From Mastigias papua (taxonomy: Eukaryota; Cnidaria; Scyphozoa; Rhizostomeae; Mastigiidae), in contig OZ025282.1 in NCBI GenBank assembly GCA_964019165.1, positions 14,392,229 through 14,456,228 on the forward strand: 64,000 nucleotides of DNA, in the 5' to 3' direction. Below are positions 1-12,375 of this stretch, in pieces. Each line of letters begins with the position of its first letter. Position 1 is the first letter of the stretch. A model generated the notes under the pieces. The model had not been told where the DNA came from and made no database searches. It saw only the letters and a program-made list of their open reading frames with translations. Both the position numbers and the translations under genes were made by a program.

Positions 1-990
1 ATTTACTCATACTTGGTAGAAACTCTAATCAACAGATCACAGTTAATGTAGGAGATTCTGTCATAGAAAATACGGAAGAGGAAACGTTACTAGGTGTTGT
101 GATCGACAAAAGACTCAATTTTGAGACACATATCAGTAAGCTGTGTAAGAAGGCTGGTAACAGACTTTTCGCCCTCGCTTGCATATCTGGATACATGTAC
201 TCCAATAAACTGAGAATCTTGATGAGAGCCTTAGTAATTAGCCAGTTTCAATATTGTCCATTAGTCTGAATGTTCCACAGTAGGCACTTGAATAATAAGA
301 TTAACAGAATACATGAAAGGGCCCTGAGAATCGCATACAAGGATTATGAATCTAGTTTTAACACCCTACTAGAAAAAGATAACTCTGTTAGTATTCATGT
401 AAAGAACCTGCAAACTCTTATGATTGAAATGTTCAAAACTAAGGTGAATATAAACCCCCCTGTTATGAAGGAGATTTTCTGTGAGCGTACTGTTTGTTAC
501 TTATACTCTGAGAAACAATAATGAATTTTTGGTACCAAGGGTAAGAACAAGAAGTTATGGATCTGAAACCATCAAATATAGAGGGCAGCGCCTGTGGCTA
601 TCTCTACCTCAGTACATAAGAGATGCTCAATCTATCATTGAATTTGAAAAGCAAATTAACAGCTGGAATGGCGCTGACTGCACATGTAGATTATGAAGGA
701 CGTTCATACCACAACTTGGATTTTTGTAATACCATAAGATACCAAACCCAGAATTTTGGATTTTAACCTGCTCGGATTTTTACTATACTACGTTTTTAAC
801 TCTATTTTGTAATTTTTGTACCATGTATTTTATACCTTATTTATTTAATCATGTATAAATATTTATTGGATGTATTGATTTTAGCAGTTGGCTTGGATTA
901 GCTTGTATAGTATTATTTTTAGTATTTGCTGTACATAGTTATCTAGCGCCAACTTTAAATAAATTGAATTATTTATTATTTATTTATTAA
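1..990 (+). mobile_element. L2/CR1-like non-LTR retrotransposon, 3' part
   Basis: The C-terminal half of a reverse transcriptase reads from base 3 to 696. Diagnostic pieces are LLGVVIDKRLNFETHI, INRIHERALRIAYKD and a Cys-rich end (CTCRL). A TGA at 267-269 replaces the Trp of the family's PLVWMF motif, and a frameshift near 490 moves the last 70 residues into another frame, so the copy is dead. The catalytic RT core lies upstream of the window. The 3' UTR ends near 960-990 in TTAAATAAATTGAATTATT and an ATTT/ATT-rich tail, matching the tail style of the two related copies at 56,850-61,430 on the other strand. Confidence 0.85.
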
Positions 991-1260
991 GGGACTGGGA
1001 GAAATTTTATACATAAATGGGTAACTAAAGAGATTAAGAATGTTTTCATGTTTATGGATGGTATCCCACGTGGAACATGGAGCCCCAACTACAGATGGTA
1101 TTACCCAGCTCTAGTCTTGAAGCCACAGCGCCTCATTATTTACTGCACAAAAAGTAAGGATAGGTGCGAATGTATGGGGGTAACAAGCACTGAAATCGTT
1201 TAAAAGCGTTCAGTGGCTTGAATGAATGTAAGGGTTGCCTTGAGTAACTTTTTGTTGGAC
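991..1260. other. Unassigned intergenic sequence
   Basis: No coding signal, repeat or RNA gene recognised between the retrotransposon tail and the Myb-like reading frame. Confidence 0.5.
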
Positions 1261-1311
1261 TCAAAGGTTAAACTCTCGTCGCCATATAACATACATCTGA
1301 GTAGTACTTTG

Positions 1312-1358
<47 letters not shown>

Positions 1359-1626
1359 GATAGATTTTTAATTTTTTGATTTTTGCAGCTATTCGACCAT
1401 TATTAAAAGTATCCAAGATCTCACTATCTGGAAATTGCACGCTCATTTCTTTCGGATAGTTTGAAATAAAAAGCTGTGCGATATCATTGTATTTGGACTT
1501 TACTGTTTTCCAGTCATGGCCTAAAGGTACCCTCGCTGTCTTGTAGTCCAGCACAGTCTGCAAATGCAGCGCAGATTCTTCGTCCGTCCAAGTAAAAATC
1601 TTTGATTTGGATTCCTTATTCGCCAT
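1261..1626 (-). pseudogene. Myb/SANT-like DNA-binding exon (transposon-type), partial
   Basis: The reading frame starts at the ATG at 1,624-1,626. Residues 11-58 form a Myb/SANT-like helix-turn-helix with the pattern FTWTDEES...DWKTVKSKYNDIAQLF, of the kind found in the accessory protein of PIF/Harbinger transposons and in many cnidarian uncharacterised proteins. A basic stretch (GRIAAKIKKLK) follows, then the frame runs into a (CT)n microsatellite that encodes a meaningless (LS)n tract, so the real coding sequence should end or be spliced near 1,365-1,385. I see no clear splice donor. It is either a broken transposon gene or the first exon of a host gene; no transposase lies beside it. Confidence 0.55.
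1314..1355. repeat. (GA)n microsatellite
   Basis: About 20 uninterrupted GA units directly downstream of the Myb-like frame on the minus strand. Confidence 0.95.
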
Positions 1627-1772
1627 GGTTGTTTTTAACCCGTTTACTTTCCAATGAGGGGGGGGAGTGAAAACTTCTCAATCGAAATCAGTGATTCGCG
1701 AGAAAACAGCCGGTGACCTCGTTTGTAGCTCTCAAGCAAGGCAATTCCAGTGGATCAGTTCCAGCTCAGTAC

Positions 1773-1866
1773 CCAGTGTAAACGGGGACCGATTTGGATC
1801 CGATCCAGTGTAAACGCCAGCAAAAAGGGGAATGGATCCGTCTCGGTTCCGTTCCAGTATAAACGG
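1773..1866. repeat. Triplicated CCAGTGTAAACG motif (transposon-end-like)
   Basis: The 12-mer CCAGTGTAAACG occurs at 1,773-1,784 and 1,805-1,816, and as CCAGTATAAACGG at 1,854-1,866, each next to GGATC/GGTTC-type sequence. Right after the third copy a retrotransposon endonuclease frame begins. This looks like the terminal or subterminal repeats of a DNA transposon; I could not find the matching other end. Confidence 0.4.
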
Positions 1867-1869
1867 GGC

Positions 1870-3705
1870 CTTGATCTGTATCGAAATCGAGCCACCCAAG
1901 AGTAAGCCTTTTCTTATCCTTGCATGGTACAGACCATCAAGTGCCCCTGTTGATGTATTCTTTAAGCTGGAGAACGTTATCTCTTATGTTGATAGGCAAG
2001 AAAAAGAGATAATTCTGTTAGGTGACACAAATCGCGACTAACCGGAAAACAGAATGAGCAATCAGATGATGGCAATTCAAAACACATTTGGCGCATATAT
2101 GAGCTATTCAATTTTCAATAGCTTATTGAAGAACTAAAACGGGTTACCCTTAACACTGCTGCTATAATTGATCATATTGTAACGACCAGCTGTAAGAATA
2201 TTATCACCTCAGGGGTCTATAAAATGGTCTTGAGTGATCATTACCTTGTTTACTGCATATGCAGATATAATGGAGCAATAATCAAGGATCACAAAGTAAT
2301 CAAAACAAGGAAAATGAACTAATTTGATGAAAGCCACTTTCTTAATGAAGTTACGGAGAAGGTGGCTACCCAAACAGACGACATAGATATACTTTTTAGG
2401 AACTAGTCTGCTCTGTTCTCTATGATCATTGATAAACATGCCCTATTAATGCAAATGTGCGTATCTGAAAAGTGTTGACCTTGGATAAATCAAAACTTAA
2501 AGGCGCTCATGCGCAATAGGGGTAGGATGAACATGGTAGCACTGAAAAGAAAATCAGCAATAATGATGGAATCTTACAGGCAACTCAGGAACAAGGTCAA
2601 TGCCATGAATATTCAGCTAAAGAGACAGTACTTCTCGAATAAGATATCTGCTTGTAAAGGGGACGTAAAGGGCTCCTGGAAGACAAGTAACGAGCTCCTA
2701 AACAGGCGTTCCAAATCATGCAACATTGATTTCCTAAAAGATTCGGATAAGGAAATTCGGCAGTGAAAAGACACATCAAACTTAATGACCGGTTACTTCC
2801 ATTCTATTGGCAAACATTTTGCCAGCAAAATTGAGTATGCTCCAATCCCCTTCTAGCTGATGATTATGTTGAATTCCCAAATTACCGATTTAAGTTTAAA
2901 CATATAAGTACCTTGGACATCAGGGATGCAATTGCCAAACTTAAAACTGCCAAGAGTGTTGGAAATGACAACATTTCAAGCTATTTCATAAAACTGGCCT
3001 TGCCTTTAATGGAAACTTCCCTAGCCATCTTGTTTAATACTTCAATAGAAACAAGTCAATTCCTAAATTATTGGAAATTAGCAAGGGTTACTCCAATTTT
3101 TAAGGGAGGTAATAGGTCAGACAAATCAAACTACCGTCCTATATCTATATTGCCAGTCATCTCGAAGCTTTTTGAAAAGCTCATTGCAACCAGCTGTAAC
3201 CAGTATATGACTGAAAATAATATGCTTTCGTCTAACCAATCTGGCTTTCGGCGCCTGCATTCAACTTTATCATGCTTGCTAAAAAATACCGATGACTGGG
3301 CAAGTGGGCAAGACCTGAGGAAACAAGTGGGATTAGCATTCATTGACGTTAGAAAGGCTTTTGTTACTGTCAACCATTATATCCTTTGCCAAAAACTCAA
3401 ACAATTTTGCCGAGTTAATGGCATTGATTCAGAAATCAATAGTATATATATCCGTATACCCCAAGGATCATCTTCCTCTGGCAGTATTGGACTCTTCTAT
3501 TTCCATGAATGCTGATGATACAAGCTTGTGCTATCGATCGTTTCATATTAATAAACTTAATGAGGTTATCAATAGCGATCTGGAAAAGCTGCAAAAATGG
3601 TTAATGGGTACCAAATTGTCCCTGAATGCAATGAAAACTCAGTCAATGCTCATTTCTACAAAACAGAAACACGCGGTACTGAGGACTCTGGAGCTAAAAC
3701 TTTAC
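1870..3705 (+). mobile_element. Degenerate APE-type non-LTR retrotransposon (jockey/CR1-like)
   Basis: Order along the strand: the tail of an APE-like endonuclease (1,870-2,041, with PFLILAWYRP and EIILLGDTN), decayed spacer, a basic linker with KISACKGDVKGSWKT (2,509-2,766) and an RT (2,913-3,705). RT motifs seen are PIFKGGNRSDKSNYRPIS, NQSGFRRLHST, FIDVRKAF, PQGS and the C motif as NADD instead of YADD. Many stops separate the parts. Two blocks are missing inside the RT: after QKLK, and between PQGS and the NADD motif. The same family recurs at 8,815-9,835 and at 52,700-55,690. The right end stops about 40 bp before the Penelope-like direct repeat. Confidence 0.85.
2913..3515 (+). pseudogene. 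Reverse transcriptase fragment (fingers/palm)
   Basis: The longest open stretch of the degenerate non-LTR element. It covers the RT fingers and the A motif (AFIDVRKAF, aligned to FIDLKKAFD in related copies, with the catalytic Asp in FID kept). About 20 residues are missing just before QFCRVNG, where intact relatives carry the motif between the A and B boxes. The frame then leaves the homologous path at PQGSSSS; the C motif continues in another frame at about 3,505. Nonfunctional. Confidence 0.75.
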
Positions 3706-3745
3706 TTGGCACCTATTTACCATTCATCATACGGATAACTGTACA

Positions 3746-3927
3746 CATTATTCATCATATCACGTGTACTCGCATCTGGCTATATATTTCGGTTCACCTT
3801 TCGATGGCTATCCGATGTTTCATACTCTTACGAGTGTTGGACGAAAAAAGACTTTTCAGTATGTCTAAAACATGGTACCGCTTTTTCGTGCTGTAGTGAA
3901 GTTGTCTAGTACAAACAGACTTTTCAC
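3746..3927 (+). repeat. Penelope pLTR, left copy
   Basis: About 180 bp, clearly alignable to 7,476-7,654 from CATTATTCATCATATCACG to the CAGACTTTTCAC end, with scattered substitutions and small indels. The hammerhead candidate lies at 3,821-3,863. Confidence 0.85.
3821..3863 (+). ncRNA. Hammerhead-ribozyme-like fold in left pLTR
   Basis: Helix I pairs CATACT (3,821-3,826) with AGTATG (3,858-3,863). The core is CTTACGA, one base from the required CTGANGA. Helix II is GT/AC closing a 5-nt loop, followed by GAAA. Helix III is AAAA/TTTT around a GAC loop, with C at 3,857 at the expected cleavage position. The G5-to-T change should inactivate it. Hammerheads in Penelope-like elements are established; the assignment here is by hand folding. 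Confidence 0.65.
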
Positions 3928-4740
3928 ATATATATCTATATATATAAAGAATAAACAACAAATACGTTATCCTTTAAGTAAACGTTTCGATTAAAGTCTT
4001 CATCAGTATTAATCTTACAATGACATTGGGCCTGCTTAATTTACCTACATAACAATGGGGTCACAATTGATATTACCTAAGGGGGACCTACCTATTAGCA
4101 CCTCATGATATATTAAAATCTAGTATATTGGTAGGGCCGAAGCTGTGAAGTAAGAAACAAAGGAGGATAATACAGAGCATATAGGGTGATGCAAAGAGTG
4201 CGAGAAGTGTGAAGAAAAGAAGAATAGATGCTGGATAGACGCAAAATAGACAAAAGAAGCAATTAACGCTGGGAAAGTGTATAGGAGATTGCTAATGATC
4301 CGCATATCCGACGTTAAGCCCCTTAGGCATAAACCTCTGTAGTCTAAACTGCCAGAATACCTCCTTATATCTAGAAACTTCAAATACCCTATCTATAAGT
4401 TGAAAACTAACATCCTCTATAGATCCATAATGGTTGGCTTCTGTAAAATGTCTAAACAACTCTGTCTGCACCACTGCTGCTCCATAGAATACTTCCTACT
4501 AGATGACTTATAATTATTAAACCTGGCTCTAAATGATGTAAACGTGCTACATACGTACTGCTTACCACATACTTTACAGCCTAATAGATACAGTACCCCT
4601 GACGAATCTCAATTAAAGTCACTATATATATCATACTATCTACCTGAAACATTGTATTTAAAACTGTTACCCTCTAACATATAACCGCAAACTGGACATC
4701 GCGCTTTACAACACCTAAAACAATCCCTACCTCCTTCTTG
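3928..4740 (-). pseudogene. Nested Penelope-type fragment with GIY-YIG domain
   Basis: On the minus strand from about 4,735 down to 4,280 the translation carries a Cys-rich start ([17 protein letters not shown]), then GVLYLLGCKVCGKQYVCSTF matching the GIY...YIG core of Penelope endonucleases (YVC where YVG is expected), then FRARFNNYKS and ELFRHFTEANHYG...QLIDRVFE typical of the domain's second half. Frameshifts and stops interrupt it. Its 5' edge abuts the (TA)n tract at 4,757. Its 3' UTR holds a CTGATGA...GAAAC motif (about 3,985-4,010) and ends in short (TA)n at 3,928-3,948. Confidence 0.7.
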
Positions 4741-4753
4741 TATATATAAATAA

Positions 4754-4930
<177 letters not shown>

Positions 4931-4984
4931 TGTATCTAAATATATAAATATATATATATATGTTGTCTGGTCTAACTTCACTAA

Positions 4985-6269
<1,285 letters not shown>

Positions 6270-7427
6270 AACTTTTGATTTCAAAGGAGCACAGAAATGT
6301 TTTGGCAATCCTGTGCTCTTTTAAAACCAGATATAAAAGCAGTTAGGTAGAGTTGCAATGGGTAGCCAGTTGGGGCCAGCTTTAGCAAATATTTTCGTGG
6401 GCTTTCATGAAAGTAGACGTTTTAATAACACCGTAAAACCAGGTGTCTATTTTCGTTATATTTACGATACTTTTGTCATTTTCGGTTCTGAGCTGGAGAC
6501 TGATCGTCTTCATATTCACCTGAACCAGCTACATCTAGCCCTAAACGTAACGTTAGCGAAGGAGCCAAACAACTCTTTAAATTTTCTAGATGTTTAGGTT
6601 GAGAAAAGGGGCACTGGATTTCACACTAGCATTTACAGGAAGCCAAAGTTTACTGGTCATTACATCCGTTGTAATTCCTTAAGCCCAAAGCTAGGAAAAT
6701 CAACCTCATCAAAGCTTTAGTTCATAGGGCACTTATGATTTGCTCTACAACTAAGTTGTTTCCTGAGCTGGACTTAATACAATAACTTTTGATTGACAAT
6801 GGATATCCAGAAGATGTCCTTGATTCTTGCATTAACGAAAAAGTAGCCAATATTTCATCAGGAAAGTGGTTTGGTCCTGAAAAGTGCCCTACTTTGGAAA
6901 ATAATTGCCCTGGATTAGAAATGTTTCATTATATTTGAAAACCAAATTAATAAAACCATTACATCTTGCTTCCATGCTGTGAAGCCTCGTCTGTTTATAA
7001 TACTAGGGTCATGCTACCATCTGCTAAAAAAGATAGTATTCCCGCCACTCAAGAAAGTTGTGTACTTTACGAATATCCCTGCGGATGTGCAGCTCGGTAC
7101 GTAGTGTGCACCTCGCAGAGACTAGCGCACATAATGAAACAACATGTATCCACTAGCATCAGGACGAAATACGTTGTAATAAGAGAACAGCCAGCTCGCA
7201 TGTTTGAAAGCGCTAATTCCAACATGAAAAGTGATTCTGCTATACGACAACATCTTATTACAATTCCAAAATGCGATAAAACATACACAGACGATAAGTT
7301 TCTGATCATAGAGCAAGCAAGATCGTCCTTTGAATTAAGTGTTTTGGAATCAGTTTACATAAGGATTCAAAGACAAGTCTTATGTAACCAAAAACAGTTC
7401 ATTTTCTCACTTGGACCCTTCAAGTAA
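6270..7427 (+). pseudogene. Penelope-type RT and GIY-YIG endonuclease, decayed
   Basis: RT motif B reads MGSQLGPALANIFVGFHE at 6,358. The catalytic C motif reads FRYIYDTFVIF, so the first Asp of the usual YVDD/YLDD pair is Tyr. NNSLNFLDV follows and ends at a TAG; the thumb continues with IYRKPKFTGHYIR. From 6,966 (alternative start; no confident ATG) the endonuclease reads YEYPCGCAARYVVCTSQRL, where YVG is expected instead of YVV, followed by KQHVSTSIR and the closing LSVLESVYIR...FIFSLGPFK. Both catalytic domains carry damaging substitutions. It lies just before the right pLTR, as in intact elements. Confidence 0.85.
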
Positions 7428-7475
7428 ACAATGGTGAATATGTGCTAATTGGCCAAGCATAGGGCCAAATAGAAG

Positions 7476-7654
7476 CATTATTCATCATATCACGTGCACC
7501 TGCATCTGGCTATGTATTTCGGTTCACCTTTCGGTCGATATCCGACGTTTCATACTCTGACGAGTATCGGATGATAAAAGCTTTCAGTATGCTAAAAGAA
7601 GGTTCCCGCTTTATCTTGCTATAGTGAAGTTGTGTTGTACCAACAGACTTTCAC
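7476..7654 (+). repeat. Penelope pLTR, right copy
   Basis: Direct repeat of 3,746-3,927. It begins 48 bp after the end of the endonuclease frame. The hammerhead candidate is at 7,551-7,591. Confidence 0.85.
7551..7591 (+). ncRNA. Hammerhead-ribozyme-like fold in right pLTR
   Basis: Helix I is CATACT/AGTATG as in the left copy. The core CTGACGA is canonical. Helix II is GT/AT, GATA replaces GAAA (A14 changed), helix III is an A-run against TTT, and C is at 7,585 at the cleavage position. Each pLTR copy is damaged at a different core base, so the ancestor probably had a fully canonical ribozyme. Confidence 0.65.
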
Positions 7655-8814
7655 GTAATGTATTACACGACAATATATTATGTGATATTATATATTATTT
7701 TATAATATATAATATCAATTATATATTATATTACGTAATATATTATATATTATATTATGCGTAACTATTGCTTTATGTATGCATTGCAAAATTTGTAAAG
7801 GTATGGCTTTCAAACATAGAGATAAAACAGAAGGCTAGTAGTGTTAGATGAAACTCTTACCGAAAACTAATTGTAGGCATATACTTCACTTGACATACCA
7901 AGCTTATTCATTTGAGTGCACAGAATTATGGAATACTGCTCTAGGTTGTAATCTATGTTTCAACACGTTTCTAGTTGCTTTTCTTAAAAGGAGAGTATTT
8001 CCCATGACAATCACATTAGTAAACAACTCAAGTCTACGGCAGCATAAGTAGGTTAGTTAAATTTGAACAAAAATACCAATATCATTGTCTTTTGCATAGC
8101 CTCTTCATTGAGATTTGAAAGAGACAGTTGGTATTGAATTCTAGGATTCTTCCAGATTCAAAATGCAAACATGAAGCATGAATAGTGATTATGTCCAATT
8201 GTCATATAATCCTGTTGTGATGAGATACTTGTGCAGTTATTACCTACCTCTTTTGTTATACTCGAAACGAGAAAACATTCCTGTTAAGAACCAAATATTT
8301 CAAACTGATAAGCAAGTCAAGACATGATGTATGAACCTTGAGATCCGCAGGTAGCAATTAGTTATTTTATCAATTATCATAAGCGTCTACACAAAGACTG
8401 CTCATATGTTGTATATATAGTGGGCAGCATAAGCAATTATTTGCTAAAAGTCACGATATAGTCAATCTACAACAAAGATGTTAAGAGAGAATACGTATAA
8501 TTTTCATTAACATCTCGATAAAAACTCTTCTAGTCCGTGCTAAGATTTATTTATTATCTGAAAAGAGCTTCCATTCCAAACAATATAAGCTCTGATTTGG
8601 ATGGACTTCATCTTGGTCTGTGTCTCCGTTGTTGTGCTTGTAGCAAGAGATAGTGGATGTTTTCCGTGGTGTTGGACTTTCCATTCGAGAGATCGAATTA
8701 CACCTATAGTGCATCTTGTAATCCTCATTTTCAAAAGTTCGCAATGTACAGAAATATAGAATTTTATAAGTAGTGGATTAGCCTAGAAGACAAAAATATA
8801 TTTACATATATCAA
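7655..8814. other. Non-coding stretch with AT-rich imperfect palindromes
   Basis: 7,655-7,760 is almost pure A/T with nested self-complementary ATATAAT/ATTATAT units. 7,760-8,814 shows no domain I recognise; short frames there have no family signature. Confidence 0.5.
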
Positions 8815-9835
8815 ATGGAAGGCTTTAATAAGGCTATGAACAGAAATCTTGAGGACCTTGATTCCTGGTTGAAATGCAACAAGCTTTCTCTACATATTGT
8901 GAAAACACAATCAATGTTAATTACAACCAAGCCAAGGCATCGAGCGCTTAGCAATGCTACAGATAATTTAAAGCTTGAGGTACTTGGTTATGAGCTTGAT
9001 GTTGTCAGAAAAACCAGGTATCTCTGTGTTCGAGTTGATAACAGTCTAGACTGGAAGGAACAGATTAAATCGATATCTTCCAAAGTTTCGAGAGTCAATG
9101 CTTTTCTAAAATATGCAAAAAACATCCTTCCTATTGCTGCTGTCAAAACTTTGTATGAGCCCCATATCTGATATTGCTGTTCAGTATGGGGCTGCCGTGG
9201 TGCAACTACCATTAATCAGCTCCAAAAACTGCAAAACAGAGCTGCAAGAATTTTGATGGAAAGCAGCTTTAATGCCCCTAGTGGACCATTCATCGAGAAC
9301 CTCGGTTGGAAGACTATTCGTGAGCTCATAGATGAAGAATCAAAATTAATGGTCAACACATCTATCAGTGGGCTTGCACAACAGTAACTGCACAATATAC
9401 TAATAAGAAACTCTAGTTGTAATTCTTACACTCTTTGATATACAACAACTGACCTGACGATTCCAAAGAAAACATAAACAAATGGATAAAAATATTTTTC
9501 GTATCGAGGTGCAAAACTTTGGAATAGCCACCCAATTGAGAGAAAACAGTCACCTTCCCTTTGAGCTTTCAAAAACAATTTATAATGGACTAAGAGTTTT
9601 TCTAGTGGTCTGGCGGATGCTAACTATATTGAAAGGTGCTTTATTCCAACCGATCATAAGATCATCCGTTCTTGTTAAGTTAAGGAAAGGGGCAGCTTTG
9701 TACCTAGATTGCTTGGGCGATTCTCAGTTCCTTGATTTTATATTTTATTTCATTTTATACTTTTACCTAGGAGATCCCTTTCTATTTTCTATGTAGTAAT
9801 TATTAGCTTTGTGTTGATTAATCATACAATAAAAC
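8815..9835 (+). mobile_element. Non-LTR retrotransposon 3' end, 5'-truncated
   Basis: Same family as 1,870-3,705. It opens abruptly just downstream of the RT C motif with LEDLDSWLKCNKLSLHIVKT, continues through VRKTRYLCVRVDNSLDWKEQI, and after a TGA at 9,169-9,171 through YCCSVWGC, INQLQKLQNRAARI and LGWKTIRELID. GAKLWNSHP and FKNNL appear past 9,500. No catalytic motif is present. Several stops and at least one frameshift occur after 9,385. The 3' UTR ends near a possible polyadenylation signal (AATAAA at about 9,827). Confidence 0.85.
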
Positions 9836-10449
9836 AGATGTAAGGATTATCAGGTATTGCAGGTGAATCACTTCCTATAGTATCAATACAGAATCTATTT
9901 GCTAGCAGCTATAAAGAGCTTCCAGAAAGACTATAATGGACATATAAATATACATATCTCGGACTCTAGGTTTTTCATGTAGTGTCATCTCCTAAAATTA
10001 AATGAAACATAAAGAGAGATGACTTGCAAAACTTGATTGCCATATGGAATAGCTGAAAAGTTATGTCAACTTCCTTGCATAGGCTTGAGCGTTATGACAT
10101 GAAAAGCATAGCAACTCATAAACTTTACTGAAGCTGTCCCAACGTGTATTGTTGAAACTGTCTTAATAACATTATGCTATTACGGTCGAGAGCATCATCT
10201 GTAATGACGACACATAGATAAGGCGCATTTCCAATTTAGTCATGATGCCACTTCCATACATGGAATTACCCTTTTTCTTGGTACGTGATAATGATTGCTA
10301 ATGATTGCTTATCAACTGTAAAGCAATATACAGCAATTGACAACGAACATGCAAGATTAATGGTAGTAGATGAAACAGGTAAACAAATTAGGTAGACATC
10401 AGTTTACACATGCCTTTTATGTCGTAATCCCTTTTCACTTCTCTCATGC
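9836..10449. other. Unassigned stretch between retrotransposon and Polinton-like block
   Basis: No domain recognised on either strand. It could be eroded Polinton sequence upstream of the core-type gene. Confidence 0.4.
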
Positions 10450-11111
10450 AGCTAGGAACTAATTTGCTACTAAGATTTCTTCAAAATTATTACCTGTTGC
10501 TGCTACAGGAGCGATTGGAGCTCTGAGTGATTTTGGTGTAGGGGAAGCTCTTGGCTCTGGTGTGACGAGAACTCAAAAAGGAGGTTTTTTGATTCCTCAA
10601 GATAAAATCGATCAGTTGATTGCACATAAGAACCTACTCACAAAGAAGTAGAATGAACAGATTGCGACGGCTCTTCAATCAGGTGGAAAGCTTGTGATTA
10701 AACCAACTCCGAAACAATGAGGAGGCTTCCTAGGTACTCTCCTTGCTAGTATTGGCACCCCTATGCTTGTGAAAGCCTTAACTGGTTGTAATCTTTAAAA
10801 ACAGAAGTTATGCAGCTACTCATAGAGTACCACATGTACCTTTACCGCCTAAAAACATAACGTAGAGGAATGCAAACAGACCTTATATTGATATGTTTCT
10901 ACCATATGTCCCCCCTCCATTCTATACTTCATGGAAAGATCCAACTAATGCTTCAGGTAGCGGTATGAAAAACAAAACACAAAAAAGAAGGCAAAAGCAA
11001 AGGAAAAGGTCTTCTTCTAGGAAAGAACAGTCAGTTCAAAGACATCCCACTAGTCGGAAAGTTTTTTCAAACCTCGATTTAAAAAATACCATTATCAACA
11101 ATTTATATTGA
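10450..11111 (+). pseudogene. Polinton-like core/maturation-type virion protein, broken
   Basis: Two frames carry the pieces. The first (about 10,465-10,795) has LLPVAATGAIGAL, a Gly-rich GGFLIPQDKIDQLI, and LVIKPTPK followed by GGFLGTLLASIGTPMLVKAL, with stops at about 10,648 and 10,718. The second (10,893-11,111) has LPYVPPPFY and a Lys/Arg-rich tail (KRRQKQRKRSSSRKEQ) ending near VFSNLDL. Hydrophobic Gly-rich segments plus a basic tail just upstream of the protease match the adenovirus pVI/pX-like protein of cnidarian Polintons as I know them. It is a virion protein that would bind DNA or membrane; this copy is nonfunctional. Related to animal adintovirus/Polinton sequences. Confidence 0.6.
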
Positions 11112-11515
11112 AAAATGGATTAAATATCTGAAGATTAACAATTTTCAAGGTGTTTTTCCAGAGGTTAAAATTATACATCACACAAAAGAAGGATTTTATG
11201 TAATAAATCTTGATGATAGCTATGGACCCGGAACCCATTGGGTTGCTATGTGTATTAAACTTGATATCATTGAGTATTTTGACAGCTTTGGATTAAATTT
11301 TCCAGAGGAAGTTGTTCATTTATCTAATATTTTAGGAGTTAATTATCTATATAATAGTTCACAATATCAAGATATATTGAGTGTTTCATGTGGATACTAA
11401 TGTATATATTGAATTGACGAAATAAATAAAACATATCATAATAAAATGAAATTATTTGATATCACAAATACTAACTATAATGAGCAATTAATTAAAAATT
11501 ATTTTATGTAATCTA
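11100..11515 (+). pseudogene. Adenovirus-type cysteine protease of a Polinton-like element
   Basis: A frame overlapping the end of the previous gene carries the catalytic layout of the adenain/Ulp1-like (C5-type) protease: GPGTHWVAM (catalytic His, about 11,230), EYFDSFGL (Asp/Glu, about 11,275), then SQYQDILSVSCGY (Gln and Cys, about 11,360-11,397). A TAA directly after SCGY and another stop soon after break the C-terminus (IDEINK...). Spacing and motif order are those of Polinton and adintovirus maturation proteases, which process virion proteins. All catalytic residues are visible but the frame is interrupted and lacks a clear start. Confidence 0.75.
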
Positions 11516-11529
11516 TTAATATATATGGG

Positions 11530-12363
11530 TTGTTCTCAAATGATGTTAGTACTAGAAATCATGCGGGGTGGGACATGCAGGGACACAAGGTTGTAAATCT
11601 TCAAAATTCCGATTCAACAAATGATGATCAGACGGCAGCAACCGTTAAATTTGTCAACGACCATTTTCTACACAAAAAAATTAATCCGACCTTAACAAGT
11701 AGTACGTTTAGTAACGAAGTGGTTGCTGTTTCACTCGATCTGAGCGGTAATCAGTTGTTTGGGTTACCATATCCACTTATTGAAAGTGACACAGTTCCTC
11801 TTTCTCTCTTGAAAAGACATATGTAGAATCAACTTAGTGAAACTATGCTTCGGGAATACGACACAAGACATGGTACAGTGCTTTATAAATTAGACATGGG
11901 TATTTCAACAGAAGTAGTTATGGATTCTACAACAAGAAAATTATCTAAACTTTATGATCAAACACTATTTGAAAATCACGCAGAACAAACAACATCTGCT
12001 AATCAACCGACTTTAGATACATTTGCAAACATAATTGATAATAGGTACTACTTAAATTTTAATGATAGTCAACATATGCTAAGTAATATCAATTTAGATT
12101 TTGCTGCTGGAAGTCAGGATATTGTTATTATATCTATTGTTTATAAATTGAACTCGTTTACTTGTACGTATTGGACGAGGAACGAATTGTTTGGACATGA
12201 TAATGCAGGTTATGATAAATCTGTTACCGTTGGTCCATCTGGTGATTTAGTTGTAGCAGGTACTACTAATAATAACATCGTTATAGTTCCTAACAGTGTT
12301 AATGGTGTATCACCTATTGCTAATGCAGGCCTTAGCTCCTGCAGGTACGTTTCAATGAATTGA
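11530..12363 (+). pseudogene. Fibre-like virion protein of Polinton-like element, one stop
   Basis: A single frame of about 277 codons interrupted by one TAG at 11,824-11,826. The N-terminal half contains two copies of a tail-fibre-like motif: WDMQGHKVVNLQNSDSTNDD followed by QTAATVKFVNDHF, and LDLSGNQLFGLPYPLIESD followed by TVPLSLLKRHM. The pattern 'GNKIxxLxxPxxxxDAAxxxYV' is common in phage and virus receptor-binding fibres. The C-terminal half (11,845-12,363) is beta-strand-like, ending in SVNGVSPIANAGLSSC. It follows the protease in the same orientation. A role in capsid surface or attachment is inferred only from the motif and position. Confidence 0.6.
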
Positions 12364-12375
12364 TAAGCAGCACCA

